From NCBI GenBank assembly GCA_033782935.1, contig JAWQEG010000710.1, positions 5,332,001 to 5,396,000 on the forward strand: 64,000 nucleotides of DNA, read 5' to 3'. Of this stretch, positions 10,001 to 22,924 are shown piece by piece. A model generated the notes under the pieces. That model saw only the letters and a list, made by a program, of their open reading frames with translations. It was not told the DNA's origin and searched no databases. Every line of letters starts with the position of its first letter. The stretch's first letter is position 1. The translations under genes were made by a program, and so were the position numbers. The DNA is from Petrolisthes cinctipes (Eukaryota > Arthropoda > Malacostraca > Decapoda > Porcellanidae).

Positions 10001-11286
10001 AATCTGTACATGCCTACTCAGTGCTAGAACATTTTCAAAATATAGGCTAAAAACATGCTAAAAATCGATCTTTTAGGTGCCAAAAAGTCGATATCTCAAA
10101 TTCAGTCCCAAAACACCCGAAAATTCGATATTTAGGGGTCCCAGAAGCGATCTGTACATGCCTACTCCGTGTTAGAGTATTTTCAAAATACATGCTCAAA
10201 ACATACTGAAAATCGATATTTTAGATGCCCAAAGTCAATATGTGCATGTATCTTCTGTACCCGTTTATATCTCAAATTCAGGGTCAAAACCCCCGAAAAT
10301 TCAATATTTTGGGGTCCCAGAAGCAATCTGTACATGCCTACTCAGTGCTAGAATATTTTCAAAATATAGGCTAAAAACATGCTAAAAATCGATCTTTTAG
10401 GTGCCAAAAAGTCGATATCTCAAATTCAGTCCCAAAACACCCGAAAATTCGATATTAAGGGGTACCAGAAGCGATCTGTACATGCCTACTCCGTGTTAGA
10501 GTATTTTCAAAATACATTCTCAAAACATACTGAAAATCGATATTTTAGATGCCCAAAGTCAATATGTGCATGTATCTTCTGTACCCGTTTATATCTCAAA
10601 TTCAGGCTCAAAACACCCGAAAATTCAATATTTTGGGGTCCCACAAGCAATCTGTACATGCCTACACAGTGCTAGAATATTTTCAAAATATAGGCTAAAA
10701 ACATGCTAAAAATCGACATTTTAGGTGCCAAAAAATCGATATCTCAAATTCAGTCCCAAAACACCCGAAAATTCGATATTTAGAGGTCCCAGAAGGTATC
10801 TGTACATGCTTACTCCGTGTTAGAGTATTTTCAAAATACAGGGCAAAAACATACTGAAAATCGATCTTTTAGGTGCACAAAAGTCGATATGTGCATGCAT
10901 CTTCTGTACCCGTTTATATCTCAAATTCTGGCCCTAAACACCCGAAAATTCGATATTTTGGGGTCCCAGAAGCGATCTGTACATGCCTACTCCGTGTTAG
11001 AGTATTTTCAAAATTCAGGCCCAAAACATGCTGAAAATCGATATTTTTGGTGCCCAAAGTCAATATGTGTATGTATCTTCTGTACCCGTTTATATCTCAA
11101 ATTAAGGCTCAAAACACCCGAAAATTCAATATTTTGGGGTCCCATAAGCAATCTGTACATGCCTACTCAGTGCTAGAATATTTTCAAAATATAGGCTAAA
11201 AACATGCTGAAAATCGATCTTTTAGGTGCCAAAAAGTCGATATCTCAAATTCAGTCCCAAAACACCCGAAAATTCGATATTTAGGG

Positions 11287-11787
11287 GTCCCAGAAGCGAT
11301 CTGTACATGCCTACTCCGTGTTAGAGTATTTTCAAAATACATGCTCAAAACATACTGAAAATCGATCTTTTAGGTGCACAAAAGTCGATATGTGCATGCA
11401 TCTTCAGTACCCGTTTATATCTCAAATTCAGGCTCAAAACACCCGAAAATTCAATATTTTGGGGTCCCAGAAGCAATCTGTACATGCCTACTCAGTGTTA
11501 GAGTATTTTCAAAATACAGGCCCAAAACATGCTGAAAATCGATATTTTAGATGCCCAAAGTCAATATGTGCATGTATCTTCTGTACCCGTTTATATCTCA
11601 AATTCAGGCTCAAAACACCCGAAAATTCAATATTTTGGGGTCCCAGAAGCAATCTGTACATGCCTACACAGTGCTAGAATATTTTCAAAATATAGGCTAA
11701 AAACATGCTAAAAATCGACATTTTAGGTGCCAAAAAATCGATATCTCAAATTCAGTCCCAAAACACCCGAAAATTCGATATTTAGAG
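11287..11787 (+). repeat. Trimer A1-B1-C2 (501 bp), reference copy
   Basis: Anchors at 11287, 11464 and 11640 give 177, 176 and 148 bp. This is one of the two standard trimers. It is followed directly by the other standard trimer. Confidence 0.93.
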
Positions 11788-12288
11788 GTCCCAGAAGGTA
11801 TCTGTACATGCCTACTCCGTGTTAGAGTATTTTCAAAATACAGGCCAAAAACATACTGAAAATCGATCTTTTAGGTGCCCAAAAGTCGATATGTGCATGC
11901 ATCTTCTGTACCCGTTTATATCTCAAATTCTGGCCCTAAACACCCGAAAATTCGATATTTTGGGGTCCCAGAAGCGATCTGTACATGCCTACTCCGTGTT
12001 AGAGTATTTTCAAAATTCAGGCTCAAAACATGCTGAAAATCGATATTTTTGGTGCCCAAAGTCAATATGTGCATGTATCTTCTGTACCCGTTTATATCTC
12101 AAATTCAGGCTCAAAACACCCGAAAATTCAATATTTTGGGGTCCCAGAAGCAATCTGTACATGCCTACACAGTGCTAGAATATTTTCAAAAAATAGGCTA
12201 AAAACATGCTAAAAATCGATCTTTTAGGTGCCAAAAAATCGATATCTCAAATTCAGTCCCAAAACACCCGAAAATTCGATATTAAGGG
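11788..12288 (+). repeat. Trimer A2-B2-C (501 bp), reference copy
   Basis: Anchors at 11788, 11965 and 12141 give 177, 176 and 148 bp. With the preceding trimer it forms a 1002-bp hexamer. The C monomer here mixes C1 ('atcgatctttt') and C2 ('cctacacagtgc', 'aaaaatcgatatc') features. Confidence 0.92.
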
Positions 12289-12602
12289 GTCCCAGAAGCG
12301 ATCTGTACATGCCTACTCCGTGTTAGAGTATTTTCAAAATACATTCTCAAAACATACTGAAAATCGATATTTTAGATGCCCAAAGTCAATATTTGCATGT
12401 ATCTTCTGTACCCGTTTATATCTCAAATTCAGGCTCAAAACACCCGAAAATTCAATATTTTGGGGTCCCAGAAGCAATCTGTACAGTGCTAGAATATTTT
12501 CAAAATATAGGCTAAAAACATGCAAAAAATCGATCTTTTAGGTGCCAAAAAGTCGATATCTCAAATTCAGTCCCAAAACACCCGAAAATTCGATATTTAG
12601 GG

Positions 12603-12779
12603 GTCCCAGAAGCGATCTGTACATGCCTACTCCGTGTTAGAGTATTTTCAAAATACATGCTCAAAACATACTGAAAATCGATCTTTTAGGTGCTCAAAAG
12701 TCGATATGTGCATGTATCTTCTGTACCCGTTTATATCTCAAATTCAGGCTTAAAACACCCGAAAATTCAATATTTTGGG
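12603..12779 (+). repeat. Variant A1 monomer retained between the super-unit copies
   Basis: It carries 'gtgctcaaaag', 'gcatgtatcttc' and 'ggcttaaaac'. The closest match is the monomer at 1294-1470, not any monomer near 7031, where this A1 is absent. The middle copy therefore lost one monomer that both flanking copies keep. Confidence 0.82.
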
Positions 12780-15700
12780 GTCCCAGAAGCAATCTGTACA
12801 TACTTACTCAGTGTTAGAGTATTTTCAAAATACAGGCCCAAAACATGCTGAAAATCGATATTTTAGATGCCCAAAGTCAATATGTGCATGTATCTTCTGT
12901 ACCCGTTTATATCTCAAATTCAGGCTCAAAACACCCGAAAATTCAATATTTTGGGGTCCCAGAAGCAATCTGTACATGCCTACACAGTGCTAGAATATTT
13001 TCAAAAAATAGGCTAAAAACATGCTAAAAATCGACATTTTAGGTGCCAAAAAATCGATATCTCAAATTCAGTCCCAAAACACCCGAAAATTCGATATTTA
13101 GAGGTCCCAGAAGGTATCTGTACATGCCTACTCCGTTTTAGAGTATTTTCAAAATACAGGCCAAAAACATTCTGAAAATCGATCTCTTAGGTGCCCAAAA
13201 GTCGATATGTGCATGCATCTTCTGTACCCGTTTATATCTCAAATTCTGGATCTAAACACCCGAAAATTCGATATTTTGGGGTCCCAGAAGCGATCTGTAC
13301 ATGCCTACTCCGTGTTAGAGTATTTTCAAAATTCAGGCCCAAAACATGCTGAAAATCGATATTTTTGGTGCCCAAAGTCAATATGTGTATGTATCTTCTG
13401 TACCCGTTTATATCTCAAATTCAGGCTCAAAACACCCGAAAATTCAATATTTTGGGGTCCCAGAAGCAATCTGTACATGCCTACACAGTGCTAGAATATT
13501 TTCAAAATATAGGCTAAAAACATGCTAAAAATCGACATTTTAGGTGCCAAAAAATCGATATCTCAAATTCAGTCCCAAAACACCCGAAAATTCGATATTT
13601 AGAGGTCCCAGAAGGTATCTGTACATGCCTACTCCGTGTTAGAGTATTTTCAAAATACAGGCCAAAAACATACTGAAAATCGATCTTTTAGGTGCCCAAA
13701 AGTCGATATGTGCATGCATCTTCTGTACCCGTTTATATCTCAAATTCTGGCCCTAAACACCCGAAAATTCGATATTTTGGGGTCCCAGAAGCGATCTGTA
13801 CATGCCTACTCCGTGTTAGAGTATTTTCAAAATTCAGGCCCAAAAACATGCTGAAAATCGATGTTTTTGGTGCCCAAAGTCAATATGTGCATGTATCTTC
13901 TGTACCCGTTTATATCTCAAATTCAGGCTCAAAACACCCGAAAATTCAATATTTTGGGGTCCCAGAAGCAATCTGTACAGTGCTAGAATATTTTCAAAAT
14001 ATAGGCTAAAAACATGCTAAAAATCGATCTTTTAGGTGCCAAAAAGTCGATATCTCAAATTCAGTCCCAAAACACCCGAAAATTCGATATTTAGGGGTCC
14101 CAGAAGCGATCTGTACATGCCTAATCCGTGTTAGAGTATTTTCAAAATACATGCTCAAAACATACTGAAAATCGATCTTTTAGGTGCACAAAAGTCGATA
14201 TGTGCATGCATCTTCAGTACCCGTTTATATCTCAAATTCAGGCTCAAAACACCCGAAAATTCAATATTTTGGGGTCCCAGAAGCAATCTGTACATGCCTA
14301 CACAGTGCTAGAATATTTTCAAAATATAGGCTAAAAACATGCTAAAAATCGACATTTTAGGTGCCAAAAAATCGATATCTCAAATTCAGTCCCAAAACAC
14401 GCGAAAATTCGATATTTAGAGGTCCCAGAAGGTATCTGTACATGCCTACTCCGTGTTAGAGTATTTTCAAAATACAGGCCAAAAACATACTGAAAATCGA
14501 TCTTTTAGGTGCCCAAAAGTCGATATGTGCATGCATCTTCTGTACCCGTTTATATCTCAAATTCAGGCTCAAAACACCCGAAAATTCAATATTTTGGGGT
14601 CCCAGAAGCAATCTGTACATGCCTACACAGTGCTAGAATATTTTCAAAATATAGGCTAAAAACATGCTAAAAATCGACATTTTAGGTGCCAAAAAAACGA
14701 TATCTCAAATTCAGTCCCAAAACACCCGAAAATTCGATATTTAGGGGTCCCAGAAGCGATCTGTACATGCCTACTCCGTGTTAGAGTATTTTCAAAATAC
14801 AGGCCAAAAACATACTGAAAATCGATCTTTTAGGTGCCCAAAAGTCGATATGTGCATGCATCTTCTGTACCCGTTTATATCTCAAATTCTGGCCCTAAAT
14901 TCCCGAAAATTCGATATTTTGGGGTCCCAGAAGCGATCTGTACAGTGCTAGAATATTTTCAAAATATAGGCTAAAAACATGCTAAAAATCGATCTTTTAG
15001 GTGCCAAAAAGTCGATATCTCAAATTCAGTCCCAAAACACCCGAAAATTCGATATTTAGGGGTCCCAGAAGCGATCTGTACATGCCTACTCTGTGTTAGA
15101 GTATTTTCAAAATACATGCTCAAAACATACTGAAAATCGATATTTTAGATGCCCAAAGTCAATATGTGCATGTATCTTCTGTACCCGTTTATATCTCAAA
15201 TTCATGCTCAAAACTCCCGAAAATTCGATATTTTGGGGTCCCAGAAGCAATCTGTACATGCCTACACAGTGCTAGAATATTTTCAAAATATAGGCTAAAA
15301 ACATGCTAAAAATCGACATTTTAGGTGCCAAAAAATCGATATCTCAAATTCAGTCCCAAAACACCCGAAAATTCGATATTTAGAGGTCCCAGAAGGTATC
15401 TGTACATGCCTACTCCGTGTTAGAGTATTTTCAAAATACAGGGCAAAAACATACTGAAAATCGATCTTTTAGGTGCCCAAAAGTCGATATGTGCATGCAT
15501 CTTCTGTACCCGTTTATATCTCAAATTCTGGCCCTAAACACCCGAAAATTCGATATTTTGGGGTCCCAGAAGCGATCTGTACATGCCTACTCCGTGTTAG
15601 AGTATTATCAAAATTCAGGCTCAAAACATGCTGAAAATCGATATTTTTGGTGCCCAAAGTCAATATGTGCATGTATCTTCTGTACCCGTTTATATCTCAA

Positions 15701-18528
15701 ATTCAGGCTCAAAACACCCGAAAATTCAATATTTTGGGGTCCCAGAAGCAATCTGTACATGCCTACTCAGTGCTAGAACATTTTCAAAATATAGGCTAAA
15801 AACATGCTAAAAATCGATCTTTTAGGTGCCAAAAAGTCGATATCTCAAATTCAGTCCCAAAACACCCGAAAATTCGATATTTAGGGGTCCCAGAAGCGAT
15901 CTGTACATGCCTACTCCGTGTTAGAGTATTTTCAAAATACATGCTCAAAACATACTGAAAATCGATATTTTAGATGCCCAAAGTCAATATGTGCATGTAT
16001 CTTCTGTACCCGTTTATATCTCAAATTCAGGGTCAAAACCCCCGAAAATTCAATATTTTGGGGTCCCAGAAGCAATCTGTACATGCCTACTCAGTGCTAG
16101 AATATTTTCAAAATATAGGCTAAAAACATGCTAAAAATCGATCTTTTAGGTGCCAAAAAGTCGATATCTCAAATTCAGTCCCAAAACACCCGAAAATTCG
16201 ATATTAAGGGGTACCAGAAGCGATCTGTACATGCCTACTCCGTGTTAGAGTATTTTCAAAATACATTCTCAAAACATACTGAAAATCGATATTTTAGATG
16301 CCCAAAGTCAATATGTGCATGTATCTTCTGTACCCGTTTATATCTCAAATTCAGGCTCAAAACACCCGAAAATTCAATATTTTGGGGTCCCACAAGCAAT
16401 CTGTACATGCCTACACAGTGCTAGAATATTTTCAAAATATAGGCTAAAAACATGCTAAAAATCGACATTTTAGGTGCCAAAAAATCGATATCTCAAATTC
16501 AGTCCCAAAACACCCGAAAATTCGATATTTAGAGGTCCCAGAAGGTATCTGTACATGCTTACTCCGTGTTAGAGTATTTTCAAAATACAGGGCAAAAACA
16601 TACTGAAAATCGATCTTTTAGGTGCACAAAAGTCGATATGTGCATGCATCTTCTGTACCCGTTTATATCTCAAATTCTGGCCCTAAACACCCGAAAATTC
16701 GATATTTTGGGGTCCCAGAAGCGATCTGTACATGCCTACTCCGTGTTAGAGTATTTTCAAAATTCAGGCCCAAAACATGCTGAAAATCGATATTTTTGGT
16801 GCCCAAAGTCAATATGTGTATGTATCTTCTGTACCCGTTTATATCTCAAATTAAGGCTCAAAACACCCGAAAATTCAATATTTTGGGGTCCCATAAGCAA
16901 TCTGTACATGCCTACTCAGTGCTAGAATATTTTCAAAATATAGGCTAAAAACATGCTGAAAATCGATCTTTTAGGTGCCAAAAAGTCGATATCTCAAATT
17001 CAGTCCCAAAACACCCGAAAATTCGATATTTAGGGGTCCCAGAAGCGATCTGTACATGCCTACTCCGTGTTAGAGTATTTTCAAAATACATGCTCAAAAC
17101 ATACTGAAAATCGATCTTTTAGGTGCACAAAAGTCGATATGTGCATGCATCTTCAGTACCCGTTTATATCTCAAATTCAGGCTCAAAACACCCGAAAATT
17201 CAATATTTTGGGGTCCCAGAAGCAATCTGTACATGCCTACTCAGTGTTAGAGTATTTTCAAAATACAGGCCCAAAACATGCTGAAAATCGATATTTTAGA
17301 TGCCCAAAGTCAATATGTGCATGTATCTTCTGTACCCGTTTATATCTCAAATTCAGGCTCAAAACACCCGAAAATTCAATATTTTGGGGTCCCAGAAGCA
17401 ATCTGTACATGCCTACACAGTGCTAGAATATTTTCAAAATATAGGCTAAAAACATGCTAAAAATCGACATTTTAGGTGCCAAAAAATCGATATCTCAAAT
17501 TCAGTCCCAAAACACCCGAAAATTCGATATTTAGAGGTCCCAGAAGGTATCTGTACATGCCTACTCCGTGTTAGAGTATTTTCAAAATACAGGCCAAAAA
17601 CATACTGAAAATCGATCTTTTAGGTGCCCAAAAGTCGATATGTGCATGCATCTTCTGTACCCGTTTATATCTCAAATTCTGGCCCTAAACACCCGAAAAT
17701 TCGATATTTTGGGGTCCCAGAAGCGATCTGTACATGCCTACTCCGTGTTAGAGTATTTTCAAAATTCAGGCTCAAAACATGCTGAAAATCGATATTTTTG
17801 GTGCCCAAAGTCAATATGTGCATGTATCTTCTGTACCCGTTTATATCTCAAATTCAGGCTCAAAACACCCGAAAATTCAATATTTTGGGGTCCCAGAAGC
17901 AATCTGTACATGCCTACACAGTGCTAGAATATTTTCAAAAAATAGGCTAAAAACATGCTAAAAATCGATCTTTTAGGTGCCAAAAAATCGATATCTCAAA
18001 TTCAGTCCCAAAACACCCGAAAATTCGATATTAAGGGGTCCCAGAAGCGATCTGTACATGCCTACTCCGTGTTAGAGTATTTTCAAAATACATTCTCAAA
18101 ACATACTGAAAATCGATATTTTAGATGCCCAAAGTCAATATTTGCATGTATCTTCTGTACCCGTTTATATCTCAAATTCAGGCTCAAAACACCCGAAAAT
18201 TCAATATTTTGGGGTCCCAGAAGCAATCTGTACAGTGCTAGAATATTTTCAAAATATAGGCTAAAAACATGCAAAAAATCGATCTTTTAGGTGCCAAAAA
18301 GTCGATATCTCAAATTCAGTCCCAAAACACCCGAAAATTCGATATTTAGGGGTCCCAGAAGCGATCTGTACATGCCTACTCCGTGTTAGAGTATTTTCAA
18401 AATACATGCTCAAAACATACTGAAAATCGATCTTTTAGGTGCACAAAAGTCGATATGTGCATGCATCTTCAGTACCCGTTTATATCTCAAATTCAGGCTC
18501 AAAATACCCGAAAATTCAATATTTTGGG
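12780..18528. repeat. 35-mer super-unit, copy II (5749 bp)
   Basis: It repeats copy I monomer for monomer at an offset of 5749 bp. By eye I found only two substitutions in about 5.7 kb: 8658 G versus 14407 A, and 9858 C versus 15607 A. Identity ends near 18437, where copy II reads 'gtgcacaaaag' and copy I reads 'gtgctcaaaag' (about 12690). Upstream, the match begins near 7005 and 12754. Confidence 0.93.
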
Positions 18529-19844
18529 GTCCCAGAAGCAATCTGTACATGCCTACTCAGTGTTAGAGTATTTTCAAAATACAGGCCCAAAACATGCTGA
18601 AAATCGATATTTTAGATGCCCAAAGTCAATATGTGCATGTATCTTCTGTACCCGTTTATATCTCAAATTCAGGCTCAAAACACCCGAAAATTCAATATTT
18701 TGGGGTCCCAGAAGCAATCTGTACATGCCTACACAGTGCTAGAATATTTTCAAAATATAGGCTAAAAACATGCTAAAAATCGACATTTTAGGTGCCAAAA
18801 AATCGATATCTCAAATTCAGTCCCAAAACACCCGAAAATTCGATATTTAGAGGTCCCAGAAGGTATCTGTACATGCCTACTCCGTGTTAGAGTATTTTCA
18901 AAATACAGGCCAAAAACATACTGAAAATCGATCTTTTAGGTGCCCAAAAGTCGATATGTGCATGCATCTTCTGTACCCGTTTATATCTCAAATTCTGGCC
19001 CTAAACACCCGAAAATTCGATATTTTGGGGTCCCAGAAGCGATCTGTACATGCCTACTCCGTGTTAGAGTATTTTCAAAATTCAGGCTCAAAACATGCTG
19101 AAAATCGATATTTTTGGTGCCCAAAGTCAATATGTGCATGTATCTTCTGTACCCGTTTATATCTCAAATTCAGGCTGAAAACACCCGAAAATTCAATATT
19201 TTGGGGTCCCAGAAGCAATCTGTACATGCCTACACAGTGCTAGAATATTTTCAAAAAATAGGCTAAAAACATGCTAAAAATCGATCTTTTAGGTGCCAAA
19301 AAATCGATATCTCAAATTCAGTCCCAAAACACCCGAAAATTCGATATTAAGGGGTCCCAGAAGCGATCTGTACATGCCTACTCCGTGTTAGAGTATTTTC
19401 AAAATACATTCTCAAAACATACTGAAAATCGATATTTTAGATGCCCAAAGTCAATATTTGCATGTATCTTCTGTACCAGTTTATATCTCAAATTCAGGCT
19501 CAAAACACCCGAAAATTCAATATTTTGGGGTCCCAGAAGCAATCTGTACAGTGCTAGAATATTTTCAAAATATAGGCTAAAAACATGCAAAAAATCGATC
19601 TTTTAGGTGCCAAAAAGTCGATATCTCAAATTCAGTCCCAAAACACCCGAAAATTCGATATTTAGGGGTCCCAGAAGCGATCTGTACATGCCTACTCCGT
19701 GTTAGAGTATTTTCAAAATACATGCTCAAAACATACTGAAAATCGATCTTGTAGGTGCACAAAAGTCGATATGTGCATGCATCTTCAGTACCCGTTTATA
19801 TCTCAAATTCAGGCTCAAAACACCCGAAAATTCAATATTTTGGG

Positions 19845-20521
19845 GTCCCAGAAGCAATCTGTACATGCCTACTCAGTGTTAGAGTATTTTCAAAATACAG
19901 GCCCAAAACATGCTGAAAATCGATATTTTAGATGCCCAAAGTCAATATGTGCATGTATCTTCTGTACCCGTTTATATCTCAAATTCAGGCTCAAAACACC
20001 CGAAAATTCAATATTTTTGGGTCCCAGAAGCAATCTGTACATGCCTACACAGTGCTAGAATATTTTCAAAATATAGGCTAAAAACATGCTAAAAATCGAC
20101 ATTTTAGGTGCCAAAAAATCGATATCTCAAATTCAGTCCCAAAACACCCGAAAATTCGATATTTAGAGGTCCCAGAAGGTATCTGTACATGCCTACTCCG
20201 TGTTAGAGTATTTTCAAAATACAGGCCAAAGACATACTGAAAATCGATCTTTTAGGTGCCCAAAAGTCGATATGTCCATGCATCTTCTGTACCCGTTTAT
20301 ACCTCAAATTCTGGCCCTAAACACCCGAAAATTCGATATTTTGGGGTCCCAGAAGCGATCTGTACATGCCTACTCCGTGTTAGAGTATTTTCAAAATTCA
20401 GGCCCAAAACATGCTGAAAATCGATATTTTTGGTGCCCAAAGTCAATATGTGCATGTATCTTCTATACCCGTTTATATCTCAAATTCAGGCTCAAAACAC
20501 CCGAAAATTCAATATTTTGGG
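19845..20521 (+). repeat. B1-C2-A2-B2 segment, first copy of a 1001-bp spaced pair
   Basis: Marked by 'atatttttgggtccc', 'ggccaaagacatactg', 'gatatgtccatgc' and 'tttatacctcaaattctgg'. All four recur 1001 bp later at 20846-21522. The same markers also occur at 4429-5105. Confidence 0.9.
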
Positions 20522-20845
20522 GTCCCAGAAGCAATCTGTACATGCCTACTCAGTGCTAGAATATTTTCAAAATATAGGTTAAAAACATGCAAAAAATCGA
20601 TCTTTTAGGTGCCAAAAAGTCGATATCTCAAATTCAGTCCCAAAACACCCGAAAATTCGATATTTAGGGGTCCCAGAAGCGTTCTGTACATGCCTACTCC
20701 GTGTTAGAGTATTTTCAAAATACATGCTCAAAACATACTGAAAATCGATATTTTAGATGCCCAAAGTCAATATTTGCATGTATCTTCTGTACCCGTTTAT
20801 ATCTCAAATTCAGGCTCAAAACACCCGAAAATTCAATATTTTGGG

Positions 20846-21522
20846 GTCCCAGAAGCAATCTGTACATGCCTACTCAGTGTTAGAGTATTTTCAAAATACA
20901 GGCCCAAAACATGCTGAAAATCGATATTTTAGATGCCCAAAGTCAATATGTGCATGTATCTTCTGTACCCGTTTATATCTCAAATTCAGGCTCAAAACAC
21001 CCGAAAATTCAATATTTTTGGGTCCCAGAAGCAATCTGTACATGCCTACACAGTGCTAGAATATTTTCAAAATATAGGCTAAAAACATGCTAAAAATAGA
21101 CATTTTAGGTGCCAAAAAATCGATATCTCAAATTCAGTCCCAAAACACCCGAAAATTCGATATTTAGAGGTCCCAGAAGGTATCTGTACATGCCTACTCC
21201 GTGTTAGAGTATTTTCAAAATACAGGCCAAAGACATACTGAAAATCGATCTTTTAGGTGCCCAAAAGTCGATATGTCCATGCATCTTCTGTACCCGTTTA
21301 TACCTCAAATTCTGGCCCTAAACACCCGAAAATTCGATATTTTGGGGTCCCAGAAGCGATCTGTACATGCCTACTCCGTGTTAGAGTATTTTCAAAATTC
21401 AGGCCCAAAACATGCTGAAAATCGATATTTTTGGTGCCCAAAGTCAATATGTGCATGTATCTTCTGTACCCGTTTATATCTCAAATTCAGGCTCAAAACA
21501 CCCGAAAATTCAATATTTTGGG
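20846..21522 (+). repeat. B1-C2-A2-B2 segment, second copy of a 1001-bp spaced pair
   Basis: It shares the four private variants of 19845-20521. It is preceded by hybrid AB at 20670 rather than A1, so the duplication junction lies inside an AB-B1 pair. The spacing is one hexamer less one base. Confidence 0.9.
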
Positions 21523-21847
21523 GTCCCAGAAGCAATCTGTACATGCCTACACAGTGCTAGAATATTTTCAAAATATAGGCTAAAAACATGCTAAAAATCG
21601 ACATTTTAGGTGCCAAAAAATCGATATCTCAAATTCAGTCCCAAAACACCCGAAAATTCGATATTTAGGGGTCCCAGAAGCGATCTGTACATGCCTACTC
21701 CGTGTTAGAGTATTTTCAAAATACAGGCTAAAAACATACTGAAAATCGATCTTTTAGGTGCACAAAAGTCGATATGTGCATGCATCTTCTGTACCCGTTT
21801 ATATCTCAAATTCTGGCCCTAAACACCCGAAAATTCGATATTTTGGG

Positions 21848-21971
21848 GTCCCAGAAGCGATTGCTGAAAATCGATAATTTTGGTGCCCAAAGTCAATATG
21901 TGCATGTATCTTCTGTACCCGTTTATATCTCAAATTCAGGCTCAAAACACCCGAAAATTCAATATTTTGGG
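21848..21971 (+). repeat. Truncated B2 monomer (124 bp)
   Basis: It reads 'gaagcgattgctgaaaatcg'. Compared with B2, 52 bp from 'ctgtac' to 'aaaaca' are missing between 21861 and 21862, including the whole dyad. Only about one base of homology flanks the break. This is the only deletion of its kind that I saw in the window. Confidence 0.9.
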
Positions 21972-22433
21972 GTCCCAGAAGCAATCTGTACATGCCTACA
22001 CAGTGCTAGAATATTTTCAAAATATAGGCTAAAAACATGCTAAAAATCGACATTTTAGGTGCCAAAAAATCGATATCTCAAATTCAGTCCCAAAACACCC
22101 GAAAATTCGATATTTAGAGGTCCCAGAAGGTATCTGTACATGCCTACTCCGTGTTAGAGTATTTTCAAAATTCAGGCCCAAAACATGCTGAAAATCGATA
22201 TTTTTGGTGCCCAAAGTCAATATGTGCATGTATCTTCTGTACCCGTTTATATCTCAAATTCAGGCTCAAAACACCCGAAAATTCAATATTTTGGGGCCCC
22301 AGAAGCAATCTATACAGTGCTAGAATATTTTCAAAATATAGGCTAAAAATATTCTAAAAATCGATCTTTTAGGTGCCAAAAAGTCGATATCTCAAATTCA
22401 GTCCCAAAACACCCGAAAATTCGATATTTAGGG

Positions 22434-22924
22434 GTCCCAAAAGCGATCTGTACATGCCTACTCCGTGTTAGAGTATTTTCAAAATACATGCTCAAAACAT
22501 ACTGAAAATCGATCTTTTAGGTGCACAAAAGTCGATATGTGCATGCATCTTCAGTACCCGTTTATATCTCAAATTCAGACTCAAAACACCCGAAAATTCA
22601 ATATTTTGGGGTCCCAGAAGCAATCTGTACATGCCTACTCAGTGTTAGAGTATTTTCAAAATACAGGCCCAAAACATGCTGAAAATCGATATTTTAGATG
22701 CCCAAAGTCAATATGTGCATGTATCTTCTGTACCCGTTTATATCTCAAATTCAAGCTCAAAACACCCGAAAATTCAATATTTTGGGGTCCCAGAAGCAAT
22801 CTGTACAGTGCTAGAATATTTTCAAAATATAGGCTAAAAACATGCTAAAAATCGATCTTTTAGGTGCCAAAAAGTCGATATCTCAAATTCAGTCCCAAAA
22901 CACCCGAAAATTCGATATTTAGGG
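22434..22924 (+). repeat. Trimer A1-B1-C3 (491 bp), tandem with the next one
   Basis: Anchors at 22434, 22611 and 22787. The same A1-B1-C3 arrangement follows at 22925. Private changes here are 'ttcagactc' and 'ttcaagctc'. Confidence 0.88.

Larger units (their letters stand above)
11287..12288 (+). repeat. Hexameric higher-order repeat (1002 bp)
   Basis: A1-B1-C2-A2-B2-C. The same order recurs at 17036-18037, 24054-25055, 25056-26047 (992 bp, with C3), 42466-43467 and 44465-45466, among others. It looks like the unit from which the larger blocks were assembled, because the block duplications in the window have lengths made up of its pieces. Confidence 0.88.
7031..12779. repeat. 35-mer super-unit, copy I (5749 bp)
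   Basis: Thirty-five anchors from 7031 to 12603. In order: B1 C2, A2 B2 C2, A2 B2 C3, A1 C2, A2 C2, A2 C3, AB C2, A2 B2 C1, AB C1, AB C2, A2 B2 C1, A1 B1 C2, A2 B2 C, AB C3, A1. Counted cyclically this is seven trimers and seven dimers. The next anchor of the same kind, with the same private variants, is at 12780, exactly 5749 bp on. Private variants shared with copy II include 'aaattcccgaaaa' (9149), 'ggtaccagaag' (10461), 'cccacaagc' (10640) and 'cccataagc' (11141). Confidence 0.93.
18529..22433. repeat. Block 5: hexamers, a 1001-bp spaced duplication and a truncated monomer
   Basis: Anchors: 18529 B1, 18705 C2, 18853 A2, 19030 B2, 19206 C, 19354 AB, 19530 C3, 19668 A1, 19845 B1, 20021 C2, 20169 A2, 20346 B2, 20522 C1, 20670 AB, 20846 B1, 21022 C2, 21170 A2, 21347 B2, 21523 C2, 21671 A2, 21848 truncated B2, 21972 C2, 22120 A2/B2 hybrid, 22296 C3. 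The part from about 19270 to 20850 matches 3860-5430 at an offset of 15416 bp. Confidence 0.88.
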
